DNA of 64,000 nucleotides, taken from NCBI RefSeq assembly GCF_007744075.1, contig NZ_CP036266.1, positions 1,017,001 to 1,081,000 on the forward strand, read 5' to 3'. The DNA comes from Gimesia chilikensis. Lineage in GTDB: Bacteria > Planctomycetota > Planctomycetia > Planctomycetales > Planctomycetaceae. Position 1 is the first letter of the stretch. Each line of letters begins with the position of its first letter. Below are positions 44,589 to 53,317 of the stretch, piece by piece. Below the pieces are notes generated by a model. It was not told the origin of the DNA. It made no database searches and saw nothing but the letters and a program-made list of their open reading frames with translations. The position numbers and the translations under genes were made by a program.

Positions 44589-45473
44589 ATGTCTGAACTG
44601 CGCCAACAAACGGGAATTCCGGAACTGGATGAAATGCTGTCGGGGGGATTCTTGCCCGGAAAGCTGACAGTGGTTCTGGGGGCGACCGGCATTGGAAAAA
44701 CGCAACTGGGGCTGCAGTATGCTCAGGCAGGACTCGCCCAGGAAGGGGAGACCGGCATTCTGTTCGATATGGCGACCCGCGGCGATTCACAGAGTCACGA
44801 GGATTATGCAGAGCGTCTGTTTCAATGGAAATTGCGGGAGCAACTCGTCGATGAGGTCTTCGACCTGGAACAGATCTGGGAGCGGGAACAGGCGCGTAAA
44901 GATTATCAGCATCTCTTCCGCCAGAGTGGCCGCCGGGTGACCCGCCGGGATATGGAGCTGGATGAGTGGAAGGAATGGAAGCTGGAATTTGTCAAAAAGC
45001 TGGATGCAGCAATCGCGTATTTCTATGCCAATTTTGTGCATGGTGTCCGGCGTACAGTGATTGACGGGATCGAACCGACCGAACGTCCCAGTGATTCCTT
45101 TCAGTTCCATGCCTTCGAATACGTCTACCATCAGATCCTGCGCAAAGAATACGACTGGGTGGCCCGCGATCTGTTTCGGGCACAGTTTCGTAGTCAGCAG
45201 GAGCAGATTGAAGCACATCATTACGATTGCCAGCAGATCGGCTGTCTGTTGCTGTTAACCACGCATGAGGTAATGCTGGACGATCTGATTCAGCGTCCCA
45301 TCGAAAGTGGTGACGTCCTGTCCAATGCCAATACGATCATCCTGATGGGAAAGATCCGGGAAGGCAACCGGATGAGCCGGGCATTACACATCGCGAAACA
45401 TCGTGGCAGTGCCGTCGATGAATCCCTGGTCCCTTATGAAATCAGGGAAACCGGCCTGGAGCTGATGCGCTGA
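44589..45473 (+). CDS. RecA/KaiC-like ATPase (RAD55-type)
   Basis: 294 residues from ATG 44589 (MSELRQQ); upstream in-frame ATG 44526 adds 21 residues of no clear character. The fold is RecA-like: [38 protein letters not shown] with Walker A GATGIGKT (~33-40), VIDGIEPTE as likely Walker B, then [24 protein letters not shown] near the end, as in KaiC-like proteins. A charged helical insert (~70-150) replaces the usual short link. Single-domain KaiC/RadA relatives are often signalling ATPases. Role unknown. Confidence 0.8.
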   Translation: MSELRQQTGIPELDEMLSGGFLPGKLTVVLGATGIGKTQLGLQYAQAGLAQEGETGILFDMATRGDSQSHEDYAERLFQWKLREQLVDEVFDLEQIWEREQARKDYQHLFRQSGRRVTRRDMELDEWKEWKLEFVKKLDAAIAYFYANFVHGVRRTVIDGIEPTERPSDSFQFHAFEYVYHQILRKEYDWVARDLFRAQFRSQQEQIEAHHYDCQQIGCLLLLTTHEVMLDDLIQRPIESGDVLSNANTIILMGKIREGNRMSRALHIAKHRGSAVDESLVPYEIRETGLELMR

Positions 45474-45715
45474 AGCCGGGCGGGCTGGAATTCGGACCTT
45501 GAGGAGGGATTTCTCTGGACTGAAGGTTCTGGCCATTCTCATTATAAAAGCGCTGACCGTTACGACTGGAAGAGTCCCTGCCGAGAATCCAAAAATCGGT
45601 TCGTACGCTCCAGTTTCTGCCGTTCCCTGCTGCTCTCAAAGATAGATTTTCGACGAGGTTCCCCTCAAGGGGCAGAACATATATAGAGAGCCTGAGAACA
45701 GAGAGAAGGACGGTC

Positions 45716-46579
45716 ATGTTAGTTGATAATTGTTTAGACCCGGGCGATCTTGCAGACGCCTTTGTTCAACGTCTGGATCGATTACATTCCGCACCCAAGG
45801 TCGCACAGCAGGTGCTGCAGCTGACCCGCGATCCTGAGAGCCGGATCGATGATATTGTAAACTGTATCGAACACGATCCGGGACTGGCTGCCAAAATTCT
45901 ACAGGTAGTCAATTCAGCCAAGTACGGTGTTTCGCGTCGGATTACGAGCATCAAGCATGCTGTCTCGTACCTGGGAAAAGATGCCATCCGGATGCTGACA
46001 GTCAGTTTTTCCATGGTGGAGTCACTGACCAAACGGAGTAAGGGGCGAATCTTCGCCGATTACTGGCAGCGTGCATTGACGATTGCCTCGATTTCGTCTC
46101 ATCTGGCAGACCATCATAAATGTCTTAAGAAAGATGAAACCTACACAGCTGGCCTGCTGGCGGATGTGGGGATTCTCGTGTTTTCCCAGGTTGAGCGGGA
46201 ACAGTACAGCTTGATCTATGAAAGCTATCCACACGGCGAAGCGCTGGTCAAAGGCGAACGTCAGTTCTTCGGATTTGACCATGCTCTGTTAGGCGCACGC
46301 CTGATGGATTTCTGGGAGCTCCCACATGAAATGGTGGTGGCGATAGAACATCACCATGATACCGGTCAACACGGTTGTCCCTTGGGAATGGCAGTTCGGA
46401 CGGGAAGTCTCTTAGCTGGCTCTTTATGGAACCGGAATTCAGAGGAATTTGCCGAAGCCGAAGATCTGCTGATCTCTTTCTTTGACTTCGAAGAACAACA
46501 AATCGAACAGATGATCGAAGAATGTCGAGCAGATATTGCTGAAAGTGCCGAGTTCTTCGGTGTGAATCTCGAAGGCTGA
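45716..46579 (+). CDS. HDOD-domain signalling protein
   Basis: 287 residues. HDOD domain at ~15-215: LHSAPKVAQQVLQLTRDPESRIDDIVNCIEHDPGLAAKILQVVNSAKYG and TSIKHAVSYLGKDAIRMLTVSFSM, with the later GLLADVGILVF and DHALLGARLMDFWELPHEMV. HDOD proteins are non-catalytic HD relatives used in two-component and chemotaxis-linked signalling. AGAAGGA precedes ATG 45716. A 240-bp gap upstream probably holds its promoter. Confidence 0.92.
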   Translation: MLVDNCLDPGDLADAFVQRLDRLHSAPKVAQQVLQLTRDPESRIDDIVNCIEHDPGLAAKILQVVNSAKYGVSRRITSIKHAVSYLGKDAIRMLTVSFSMVESLTKRSKGRIFADYWQRALTIASISSHLADHHKCLKKDETYTAGLLADVGILVFSQVEREQYSLIYESYPHGEALVKGERQFFGFDHALLGARLMDFWELPHEMVVAIEHHHDTGQHGCPLGMAVRTGSLLAGSLWNRNSEEFAEAEDLLISFFDFEEQQIEQMIEECRADIAESAEFFGVNLEG

Positions 46580-46627
46580 ACGCACTGTAAACAGACTGTT
46601 TTCAGTCCAGAATCAATGTTTGAATGA

Positions 46628-46665
46628 GAAAGCCCCGCACGCGGATCAGCGTGTGGGGCTTTTAT
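46628..46665. terminator. Bidirectional terminator
   Basis: The arms AGCCCCGCAC (46631-46640) and GTGTGGGGCT (46651-46660) pair over 10 bp with one G-U. TTTTAT follows on the plus strand and a short A/T stretch on the other, between the convergent HDOD gene and the secreted-protein gene. Confidence 0.8.
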
Positions 46666-46695
46666 ATTGTGGGTCATTGCTGTTCTGATCAAAGA

Positions 46696-47355
46696 CTATT
46701 TACGTCTGCCTCTGGGATTGTTCTCTGCCTGGTATGTTTCCTGGATCACCTGCAGCAGCTCTGTCTGCGTGTAGATCATGTCAGTCGGCTGGTTGAAGCC
46801 TTTTCCGGTCTTGGTCTGGGAGAGATATTTTCCCAGGTTCTTGCCCCCTTTGGTGGTGGTCATGTATTCAATCATCGTGTAACCGCCGGGGGAGTCGATG
46901 AACTCTTTGATTCGTCGTTTACCATACGGCATCTTCAGCAGATGATCGAGGCGATCGTAGCCGCCTGGCATCTTCGCGATTTTACGCATGAATTTGACGC
47001 CTTTGGGAGTACCCAGCTGCGAAGCGAGAAAATCGCTGTTGGTATGCATCCGACTCAGAATCGCTTTTTCCGCTTTGACCTTCCAGCCAGCCTGCTGCAG
47101 TTCCCGAAACAGAGGTTTGACGTCATTGCTGGTCAGCAGATCACCGGACTCATACCCTTTGCGATTTGTGAAATACTCCCGGGCGATGCTCATGACTTCT
47201 GAAAGCTCAGGAAGTTTTTTGGGAGGCATGGCGTCGTCAGGAATCACTTCGGGCAGTGCGGTTCCCTTTGGGGGGTCTGCAGCCTGGAGTGTGGGTGGAA
47301 TGCACAGGCCTGCTAAAATAAGTGCGGTCAGGTAAGACCTTGGAATGTGTGGCAT
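46696..47355 (-). CDS. Exported basic protein of unknown function
   Basis: 219 residues from ATG 47355, chosen for GGGAGGAAAG 8 bp upstream and a clean signal peptide (LTALILAGLCIPPTLQA). The mature protein is Lys-rich with repeated K-x-G/M-P-G-G-Y motifs (AKMPGGYDRLDHLL, DSPGGYTMIEYM, TTKGGKNLGKYL). No named family is recognised. It is divergent from csrA, sharing the 412-bp control region. Confidence 0.7.
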   Translation of the reverse strand: MPHIPRSYLTALILAGLCIPPTLQAADPPKGTALPEVIPDDAMPPKKLPELSEVMSIAREYFTNRKGYESGDLLTSNDVKPLFRELQQAGWKVKAEKAILSRMHTNSDFLASQLGTPKGVKFMRKIAKMPGGYDRLDHLLKMPYGKRRIKEFIDSPGGYTMIEYMTTTKGGKNLGKYLSQTKTGKGFNQPTDMIYTQTELLQVIQETYQAENNPRGRRK

Positions 47356-47492
47356 GGGACTTTCCTCCCTGGACAGGTGACTTAATAGTAGGATTGAGCT
47401 TCGGATTGCGTTACCAGCATATATCGACCATTGTCCTGATTGGCTCGCAGTCAGGTTTGTGTCTCGATCTACTGCAAGTTTACCACACTGCT

Positions 47493-47535
47493 GCAAAATG
47501 CTTCACTTTTGTGCCAAATTAGTGAAGCATTTTGC
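47493..47535. promoter_or_regulatory. Perfect 15-bp inverted repeat, likely activator site
   Basis: Arms GCAAAATGCTTCACT and AGTGAAGCATTTTGC are perfect inverted repeats with a 13-bp spacer. Both neighbouring genes point away from it, so it is not a terminator. Its centre lies about 150 bp upstream of the -24/-12 element before csrA, the usual distance for an enhancer-binding protein. Confidence 0.65.
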
Positions 47536-47654
47536 GTGAATCTTAGGTCGTGTTAAACAGGGTGGAATACGTCATGTGTGTTGTAGTGACGCATCACACA
47601 GTAAACTTTAAGGGTTATGATAATTTTTTTAAAATTTTGGATTATTCCTCAAAC

Positions 47655-47670
47655 TGGAACCCTGTTTGCT
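47655..47670 (+). promoter_or_regulatory. Candidate sigma-54 promoter of csrA
   Basis: TGGAACC-CTGT-TTGCT fits the -24/-12 consensus TGGCACG-N4-TTGCW at ten of twelve defined positions with correct GG to GC spacing. A TATAAT at 47674-47679 just downstream offers a sigma-70 alternative, though its -35 is poor. Transcription would start near 47681, giving a leader of about 87 nt. Confidence 0.55.
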
Positions 47671-47767
47671 GCGTATAATTCCCAGAGATGGATGTAACTC
47701 TTTCACTCTACTGAGTAGGGCTTGGTTAGATTTATCAAAGGAATGAACTCAAGAAAGGAGTCCACTG

Positions 47768-47968
47768 ATGTTAGTGCTCACGAGACGCAAGGATGAAGAG
47801 ATTTTGATTAACGACAATATCTCGATCAAAGTGCTGTCAGTAAAGGGGAATCGAGTACGTCTGGGGGTTGAAGCACCTGACGACGTTCAGGTTAATCGCG
47901 CTGAAATTCGCAAGCTGGTCACCCAGTTTGAAGTCGAATGTGAGCCCCTGCAGAGCTGTGGTTTTTGA
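47768..47968 (+). CDS. csrA: Carbon storage regulator CsrA
   Basis: 66-residue RNA-binding protein of the CsrA/RsmA family. [34 protein letters not shown] is the conserved beta1-beta4 core; Arg6 and the RLGVEAP-V-RAEI region with the second RNA-contacting Arg are in place. CsrA dimers bind GGA in hairpin loops near ribosome sites and block translation or stabilise mRNA, and in many bacteria control flagella. A strong AAAGGAG site (itself containing GGA, so autoregulation is possible) precedes the ATG. It lies 438 bp before the flagellar cluster. Confidence 0.96.
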   Translation: MLVLTRRKDEEILINDNISIKVLSVKGNRVRLGVEAPDDVQVNRAEIRKLVTQFEVECEPLQSCGF

Positions 47969-48292
47969 TTGATCGCACTGATCGCTGATTGATCAGACAC
48001 TGGTTGCTGAATAGCCACAACGGTTGTTAATTGATCTGGCAGTCAATTTTTGGACCTTCCAGGTCAGTTTGCGACGGACCGATGCTATTATTTTTCTCTC
48101 GTGGATGCAGCTTATTGCAGTTGCTTCCCATGTTCTCTATTTGCCTTGGTTTGTCAGCAACCAACTGATCATCATTACTGAATCGGCTCTGATAGCCAGT
48201 CATTTAATACGACATGCCCACACATCTCTAAGCAGCAATTGCTTGCAGATGTAAAAATAGGAAAAATAAACTCTTTTTTCCGATTATATTAA
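47969..48292. other. Non-coding gap between csrA and the flgF leader
   Basis: No supported gene. There are scattered TGATTGATC/TGATCGC near-repeats just after csrA, and AT-rich DNA at the right end. TATATT at 48285-48290 and CCGATTATA at 48280-48288 are candidate -10 boxes that would start transcription about where the leader structure begins. Confidence 0.45.
48280..48288 (+). promoter_or_regulatory. FliA-like -10 box upstream of flgF
   Basis: CCGATTATA resembles the sigma-28 -10 element GCCGATAA. The same 9-mer is found upstream of flgN at 53760. No well-spaced TAAA -35 is seen, so this is tentative. Confidence 0.3.
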
Positions 48293-48404
48293 AGATACCT
48301 GTTAGCGAGTTCCGATAGATAGACGGGGGGAAGTGTCTATCGAAACTCGTTGACATCACCACTGTCTATTTGATTCAGATGGTGGCGGTTCATAACAGGT
48401 ATCT
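48293..48404 (+). promoter_or_regulatory. Structured flgF leader: three-way junction that hides the ribosome site
   Basis: A perfect 12-bp outer stem pairs 48293-48304 (AGATACCTGTTA) with 48393-48404 (TAACAGGTATCT); the latter contains the CAGG ribosome site 7 bp before the flgF ATG. Inside are two more hairpins: 48306-48349, with the apical 7-bp stem GATAGAC/GTCTATC and the loop GGGGGGAAGT, and 48357-48384 (CACCACTG with CAGATGGTG, one bulge). The GGA in an exposed loop fits CsrA-type recognition. It matches no riboswitch family I know. Confidence 0.65.
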
Positions 48405-48406
48405 AA

Positions 48407-49180
48407 ATGATTTACGGCATGTACCTCTCAGCACAAGGCGCTGATGCAAATTCAGTGCGAATGGATGTGCTGGCTAACAATATGGCGAATGCGAACACGA
48501 CTTCATTCAAGCGTGATATACCCATTTTTCGCATGAACCCGCCTGCCGACGAGAAACAGGCTCCCCTGGCGCCTCTTCCCGGAGATCTGCAAAACCACAG
48601 CGGTGGTATCACTCTGGAAGGGATGACGACCAATTTCGAAAACGGGGCCATGATCTCGACCGAAAGCGATTTTGACCTGGCCTTAAAAGGGCAGGGTTTC
48701 TTTCAGGTTGGCAATTCTCAAAACTCCTATCTGACTCGCAACGGGTCCCTTTCTCTGGACAGTAAGCGCCGCGTTGTGACTGCCGATCAGGGGCTGCCTC
48801 TGCTGAATACCAACGGCCAGGAAATTACACTGCCCGTCGATGCCGTTCGCATGGAAATTTCTCCCGATGGTCTGGTGACTCCCTTTGACGCTCAAGGACA
48901 GGCGCTGGGAACCCGGGGACAGATTGCGATCGTGATGCCATCGTCGCTCAACGAACTCGTCAAAATGGGGAATAGCCTCTACACCACTGAAGGTCGTGTT
49001 TCCGAGGCCAAAGGGCCTGTCACGATCGAACAGGGTTTTCTGGAAGCGTCCGGCACCAACTCCATTGAGGAGATGATGGAACTGGTGACCTCTACCCGGA
49101 TGTTCGAGTCTAATATCAACATGATTAAACTGCAGGATGACTCACTGGGCCGTCTGATACAAAGCATGCCCCGCAGATAG
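48407..49180 (+). CDS. flgF: Flagellar rod protein FlgF
   Basis: 257 residues of the FlgE/F/G rod-hook family. The N-terminal heptad segment contains the family signature (SVRMDVLANNMANANTTSFKRD) and the C-terminal helix (GFLEASGTNSIEEMMELVTSTRMFESN). The central DLALKGQGFFQV and YLTRNGSLSLD are typical. Shorter than FlgE and first before flgG, so FlgF (proximal rod) fits. It opens the rod/ring cluster and its ribosome site is buried in the leader structure. Confidence 0.88.
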   Translation: MIYGMYLSAQGADANSVRMDVLANNMANANTTSFKRDIPIFRMNPPADEKQAPLAPLPGDLQNHSGGITLEGMTTNFENGAMISTESDFDLALKGQGFFQVGNSQNSYLTRNGSLSLDSKRRVVTADQGLPLLNTNGQEITLPVDAVRMEISPDGLVTPFDAQGQALGTRGQIAIVMPSSLNELVKMGNSLYTTEGRVSEAKGPVTIEQGFLEASGTNSIEEMMELVTSTRMFESNINMIKLQDDSLGRLIQSMPRR

Positions 49181-49251
49181 AAATCAAACAATCAAAGACA
49201 GTTTTAGATCTGTAATCCGTTACAGAGCTTGAGGAAGTAAGGAGACAACCG

Positions 49252-50052
49252 ATGGCAATCAGAGCCCTGTATTCCAGTGCGACGGGAATGGCAGCGAACA
49301 GCTTCAATCTCGATACCATTGCCAACAATCTGGCCAACGCGGGTACCACTGCCTACAAGCAGAACCGCGCGAATTTCGAAGACATCTTCTACGAGCATTT
49401 CAAGCTGCCCGGTGTGCAGGACAACCAGGGAAACATCACTCCCACCGGCACCGACCTTGGTATTGGTGTGCGCGTACAGAGCACGGAAGGTGATTTCAGT
49501 CAGGGATCAATCGTGCCTTCGAACGGAACTTATGACCTGGCCATCGTGGGAGACGGCTTCTTCCAGGTGAATGATGGCACCCAGGATCTCTACACGCGGG
49601 CCGGAAACTTCACACTCAACGCAAACGGTAACCTGGTGATGGCCTCAGCGGACAAGGGTTATCTTCTGCAGCCCAACATTTCGATTCCCCAGGATGCGAT
49701 TAATGTGACGATTTCCGGAGACGGTGTCGTGAGTTACCAGCAGCAGGGATCCACACAGATTCAGATCGCCGGCAACATTCAGATTGCCCGCTTCATCAAT
49801 AACCAGGGTCTGCTGCGTCAGGGAGACAACCTGTATACCGAAACGACAGGCTCCGGTAACGCACAGATCGGTAACCCAGGGACAGAAGGACGCGGCCAGT
49901 TGCGTCAGGGGTTTCTGGAACAGTCGAATGTGGAACCCGTACGGGAACTGGTCGAACTGATTAAAACACAGCGCAACTTTGAGTTGAACAGTCAGGTGGT
50001 GCAGGCAGCCGACCAGACACTGCAGACCGTCACGAATCTGCGTCGTTTCTAA
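49252..50052 (+). CDS. flgG: Flagellar distal rod protein FlgG
   Basis: 266 residues, close to the typical 260. It has the rod signature LDTIANNLANAGTTAYKQNRANFEDIFYE, LAIVGDGFFQVNDG and the C-terminal FLEQSNVEPVRELVELIKTQRNFELNSQVVQ. FlgG polymerises into the distal rod that passes through the P and L rings. A strong AAGGAG precedes ATG 49252, 71 bp after flgF. Confidence 0.96.
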   Translation: MAIRALYSSATGMAANSFNLDTIANNLANAGTTAYKQNRANFEDIFYEHFKLPGVQDNQGNITPTGTDLGIGVRVQSTEGDFSQGSIVPSNGTYDLAIVGDGFFQVNDGTQDLYTRAGNFTLNANGNLVMASADKGYLLQPNISIPQDAINVTISGDGVVSYQQQGSTQIQIAGNIQIARFINNQGLLRQGDNLYTETTGSGNAQIGNPGTEGRGQLRQGFLEQSNVEPVRELVELIKTQRNFELNSQVVQAADQTLQTVTNLRRF

Positions 50053-50083
50053 GCTGACTCTCTGACCGACTAACCATAGAAAT

Positions 50084-51235
50084 TTGAAAACTGTAATGAA
50101 TCGTATCTGGGCCAAATCCGTTTTAAGTCTGTTGCTGACAGCCTGCTGTCTGAGCCACACGTGTGACGTGCGGGCTGAGATTCTGCGGCTGAAGTCGACC
50201 GCGGTCGTGAATTCGTCCGTGGTACGTCTGGGCGATGTGGCTGACGTGCTGAACGCGGATGAGGCGGAAGCCGCCCGTATGCAGGCGATGATCCTGCAGC
50301 CTGCACCGGCGCAGGGGCGCACCCAGGTCATCACGGTTTCACAAATCCGCAGTCGCCTGCAGGCACTGGGCGTCGACTTGAGCCAGCTGGAGTTAACAGG
50401 ACGCAGCCAGATTCGTGTCAGTTCTGAAAGCCCGCGGGAAGAACCCCAGGTTAAGAAGGCCGCGACACAGCAGGAGTTGCAGCAGACTGAAGAAAAAGTC
50501 CAGCAGGCACTCCAGAACTGGATCAGCCGGACTGCGCCCCAGGCCAGCCATTTTACGGTCTCGGTTCGATTGCAGCCGGCAGACGTGCCTGTGGTACGTG
50601 AAACCCGGGCCGATGGCTTTTACTTTTCACAGCTGGATCTGAACCGTCAGACCGAGCAGCCTGTTCTGCTGCAGTTGAAAGATGCTCAGGGAATGGTCCG
50701 ACAGGTGCGGGTGGTTTGTCAGATCCAACGAGTGCCGGAAATTCTGGCAGCCAAATACACATTAAATCGGGGTACAGTGGTTCGCGCCGACGACCTGGTC
50801 TGGATGCGACCCGAAAAAGATCAGAAAGGGATCAGCGATCCGCGGCAGGTGATTGGCCGCGAACTGACCCGCACTGTCTATCAGACGCAGCCGATGCGAA
50901 CCGAAGACCTGATCGAAGTACCCCTGGTACGCGATGGTGCGATCGTAACCGTGTATGCCCGACGAGGCGGCATTTCTGTCCGCCGCGAAATGCGGGCACG
51001 CGGTGATGGCTCCATGGGAGATCAGATCACGCTGATCGCTCTGGAAGGCCGCGATCGTTTGACGGCGACGGTGACCGGTTACAACCAGACCGAAGTGAAC
51101 TACCGTCCGTCCAGCCAGATGCCACAGTCGACGGGAATCCAGTTCATCTCCGGTACGACCGAGTCAGCTGGTCCCTCGCGAGGCGGTCAGGTGCAGACCG
51201 TATACGAAATTCAAAGAGGGGGGAGGTCTAAATGA
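50084..51235 (+). CDS. flgA: Flagella basal body P-ring formation protein FlgA
   Basis: 383 residues, longer than E. coli FlgA (219). A signal peptide is followed by a first domain (~25-130, with VVRLGDVADVLNADEAE), a linker and a C-terminal SAF/FlgA domain (~215-345, TLNRGTVVRADDLVWMRP, GRELTRTVYQTQPMRTEDL). It is the periplasmic chaperone for P-ring (FlgI) assembly. TTG 50084 is listed; ATG 50096 gives a shorter signal peptide and is equally possible. Its last codons overlap flgH. Confidence 0.88.
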   Translation: MKTVMNRIWAKSVLSLLLTACCLSHTCDVRAEILRLKSTAVVNSSVVRLGDVADVLNADEAEAARMQAMILQPAPAQGRTQVITVSQIRSRLQALGVDLSQLELTGRSQIRVSSESPREEPQVKKAATQQELQQTEEKVQQALQNWISRTAPQASHFTVSVRLQPADVPVVRETRADGFYFSQLDLNRQTEQPVLLQLKDAQGMVRQVRVVCQIQRVPEILAAKYTLNRGTVVRADDLVWMRPEKDQKGISDPRQVIGRELTRTVYQTQPMRTEDLIEVPLVRDGAIVTVYARRGGISVRREMRARGDGSMGDQITLIALEGRDRLTATVTGYNQTEVNYRPSSQMPQSTGIQFISGTTESAGPSRGGQVQTVYEIQRGGRSK

Positions 51236-52149
51236 AGTCATTCAGAGGAATCAGTGTGCGAACCTGCCAGCGAAGAAGAAAGCTGGCAGTATTACGGGAG
51301 GCGATTTCCCTGGGATGTATCGTATTGTTTTGTTCGAGCGTCGTGCGGGCACAGGGTCCAGCTGTGCAGAACACCGCGCAGGCCAATCAGAGCACTGCAA
51401 TACGATCCACCCAGGGTACTTCCGAACTGAGTAACATCGAAGCATTGCGTCAGAAGGCAGACAAACCCGTCACGCCGCCGGAACGTCTGGCTGCCCGTAT
51501 GAATCAATTTGAATACTCATCCGAGGCGATGGAAGTGACCGAGTCCCTGGCGAATACATTCGGGCAAGGCGACCTGTATACACCTTCGCCCAAGCCACCA
51601 CTGCTGCGTGATTATTCGCTGATCTACGTACCCGCGCCTGAGCCGATTGTTGTCAAGGTGCACGACATCATCACGATTATGGTGGATGAAAAATCAAGCG
51701 TGACCATCGATTCCCGTTTTAACCGGAACCGTACCGAAACACTGAAAGCAGAACTCAAAGAGTTCATGCGAATTGATAACGCCGGAAACCTGGCACCCGC
51801 TGCGTTGAACAGTCCCAAGATTGACACGCAGTTGCAGGGACGCCTGCAGAGTACTGGTCAGGTGGCGGACCGCGAAGGGATTCAGTACCGCATCGCCGCG
51901 ACCGTGGTTGATATTCGCCCGAATGGTAACCTGATTCTGGAAGCCCGCAAAAGCATTCGCAGTAATCGGGATGTCTGGGAATACCGGCTGACGGGAGAGA
52001 TTCGCAGTAAAGATGTCAATCGCGACAATACGGCATTGAGTGAAAACATTGCCAACCTGGATATCGTCAAACACCAGCGCGGGAAAGTTTACCAGAGTAC
52101 GAAGCGTCCCTGGGGCGTGGTGTTGTACGACTGGTTCTTCCCGTTTTAA
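51232..52149 (+). CDS. flgH: Flagellar L-ring protein FlgH
   Basis: 305 residues. An exported protein with an N-terminal hydrophobic segment (SLGCIVLFCSSVVRAQ) and a Ser/Thr/Pro-rich stretch, then the FlgH core: VVKVHDIITIMVDEKSSVTIDSRF, ATVVDIRPNGNLILEARKSIR, EYRLTGEIRSKDVNRDNT and the LDIVKHQRGKVYQS end. No classic lipobox Cys at the cleavage site is obvious, unlike enterobacterial FlgH, which is a lipoprotein. The ATGA overlap with flgA indicates coupled translation. Confidence 0.92.
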   Translation: MKSFRGISVRTCQRRRKLAVLREAISLGCIVLFCSSVVRAQGPAVQNTAQANQSTAIRSTQGTSELSNIEALRQKADKPVTPPERLAARMNQFEYSSEAMEVTESLANTFGQGDLYTPSPKPPLLRDYSLIYVPAPEPIVVKVHDIITIMVDEKSSVTIDSRFNRNRTETLKAELKEFMRIDNAGNLAPAALNSPKIDTQLQGRLQSTGQVADREGIQYRIAATVVDIRPNGNLILEARKSIRSNRDVWEYRLTGEIRSKDVNRDNTALSENIANLDIVKHQRGKVYQSTKRPWGVVLYDWFFPF

Positions 52150-52187
52150 TTTTGAGTCTATTTGTTAAACGAATACGGAAATTCATC

Positions 52188-53273
52188 ATGTCTGCCCGGT
52201 TCTCCCAATCTGTTATCGTCTGTCTGCTGTTCCTCGGAATGCTGACCTGTTCGCAACAGGAACTGCAGGCACGTACGCGCGTGGAGAATATCTGCAGCGT
52301 GTATGGCATGCGGGAGATTAAGCTCACAGGCATGGGACTGGTGGTCGGGCTCGACGGGACGGGCGATGGTGCTAAGAATCTGCCGACGATCCGCAGCCTG
52401 GCAGCGGCACTCAAGCACTTGAACAATCCGGTTGTCGATCTCAAGGATCTGGCAGCCGCGAATAACGTGGCACTGGTTATGATCGAAGCCACGATTCCCG
52501 CCAGTGGAATTCGTAAAGGACAGAAGCTGGACTGCTTCGTCAGCTCCATGCTGGGAGCCAAAAGTCTGCGGGGCGGACGTCTGCTGGTCGCACCGGTGGC
52601 GACACCGGAAATCGGTAACGAAGTATTCGCCGGTCTCTGTTCCGGAGCTGTGATCCTGGAAGACGAACTTTCCCTGGCAACCGGGAAGATTATCAACGGT
52701 CTGGTGATTGAGCGGGACTTCGAACTGTCATTTATCGATCGTCGGACCCGTTCGATTACGTTGCTTGTTGATAAGCGTCATGCCGGCTTCCACACTGCCA
52801 GTGAAGTTGCCCGTGTCATCAACGCTGAATTCAGTTTTGAAGCGGGGAACCGACAACTGGCGATTGCCCAGGGACCGGGTCGGGTTTTCATTCGGATTCC
52901 CCGTCAGTATATAGAATCACCGGTCGAGTTCATTGCTGCTGTGATGGAGGTCGGCATCGATCGTCCACACCAGCAGGCCCGGGTGGTGGTCAATCCTAAA
53001 TCACAAACCGTTGTTGTCACCGGCGAAGTCGAAATCAGCCCGGTGGTGATCTCACATAAGAATCTGACCGTAGGCATTGGTAATCCGGCCGAGGGGGGGC
53101 TGCCGGGAGGCTTTGTGCCGGTTAATGGACAGCCAGGTCAGCAGAATACGCAACGACTGCAGGAGCTGGTCGAGGCGTTGAATCAGTTACGCGTGCCTAC
53201 CGAAGATGTGATCAGCATTATCCGCGAGTTGCATCGTTCCGGAAAACTGCACGCGGAATATGACGAGCACTAA
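52188..53273 (+). CDS. flgI: Flagellar P-ring protein FlgI
   Basis: 361 residues from ATG 52188, which begins a clean signal peptide (QSVIVCLLFLGMLTCSQQELQA). Canonical FlgI features: CSVYGMREIKLTGMGLVVGLDGTGDG, VMIEATIPASGIRKGQKLDC, GGRLLVAP, VVVNPKSQTVVVTGEVEISPVVISHKNLTV and VEALNQLRVPTEDVISIIRELHRSGKLHAE at the C-terminus. It builds the periplasmic ring around the rod. This is the true FlgI; the gene at 687 is a divergent HEAT-bearing paralogue. Confidence 0.95.
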   Translation: MSARFSQSVIVCLLFLGMLTCSQQELQARTRVENICSVYGMREIKLTGMGLVVGLDGTGDGAKNLPTIRSLAAALKHLNNPVVDLKDLAAANNVALVMIEATIPASGIRKGQKLDCFVSSMLGAKSLRGGRLLVAPVATPEIGNEVFAGLCSGAVILEDELSLATGKIINGLVIERDFELSFIDRRTRSITLLVDKRHAGFHTASEVARVINAEFSFEAGNRQLAIAQGPGRVFIRIPRQYIESPVEFIAAVMEVGIDRPHQQARVVVNPKSQTVVVTGEVEISPVVISHKNLTVGIGNPAEGGLPGGFVPVNGQPGQQNTQRLQELVEALNQLRVPTEDVISIIRELHRSGKLHAEYDEH

Positions 53274-53317
53274 GAGTCCTGTCGTTTACTCAATCATTTT
53301 CACAAGGATCACCAGCC

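Larger units (their letters stand above)
47356..47767. other. 412-bp divergent control region of csrA and the exported-protein gene
   Basis: The region has no ORF. It contains a large perfect palindrome (47493-47535) and a sigma-54-type promoter match (47655-47670), both described separately, and AT-rich DNA around 47600-47650. Confidence 0.6.

Noticed and set aside
47965..48000. Repeated TGATTGATC/TGATCGC units after csrA
   Set aside because: Too short and irregular for a repeat array or CRISPR; no spacers and no further copies seen.
48024..48254. 76-residue ORF between csrA and flgF
   Set aside because: No ribosome site, no domain-like pattern and AT-rich; the region is better explained as non-coding upstream sequence.
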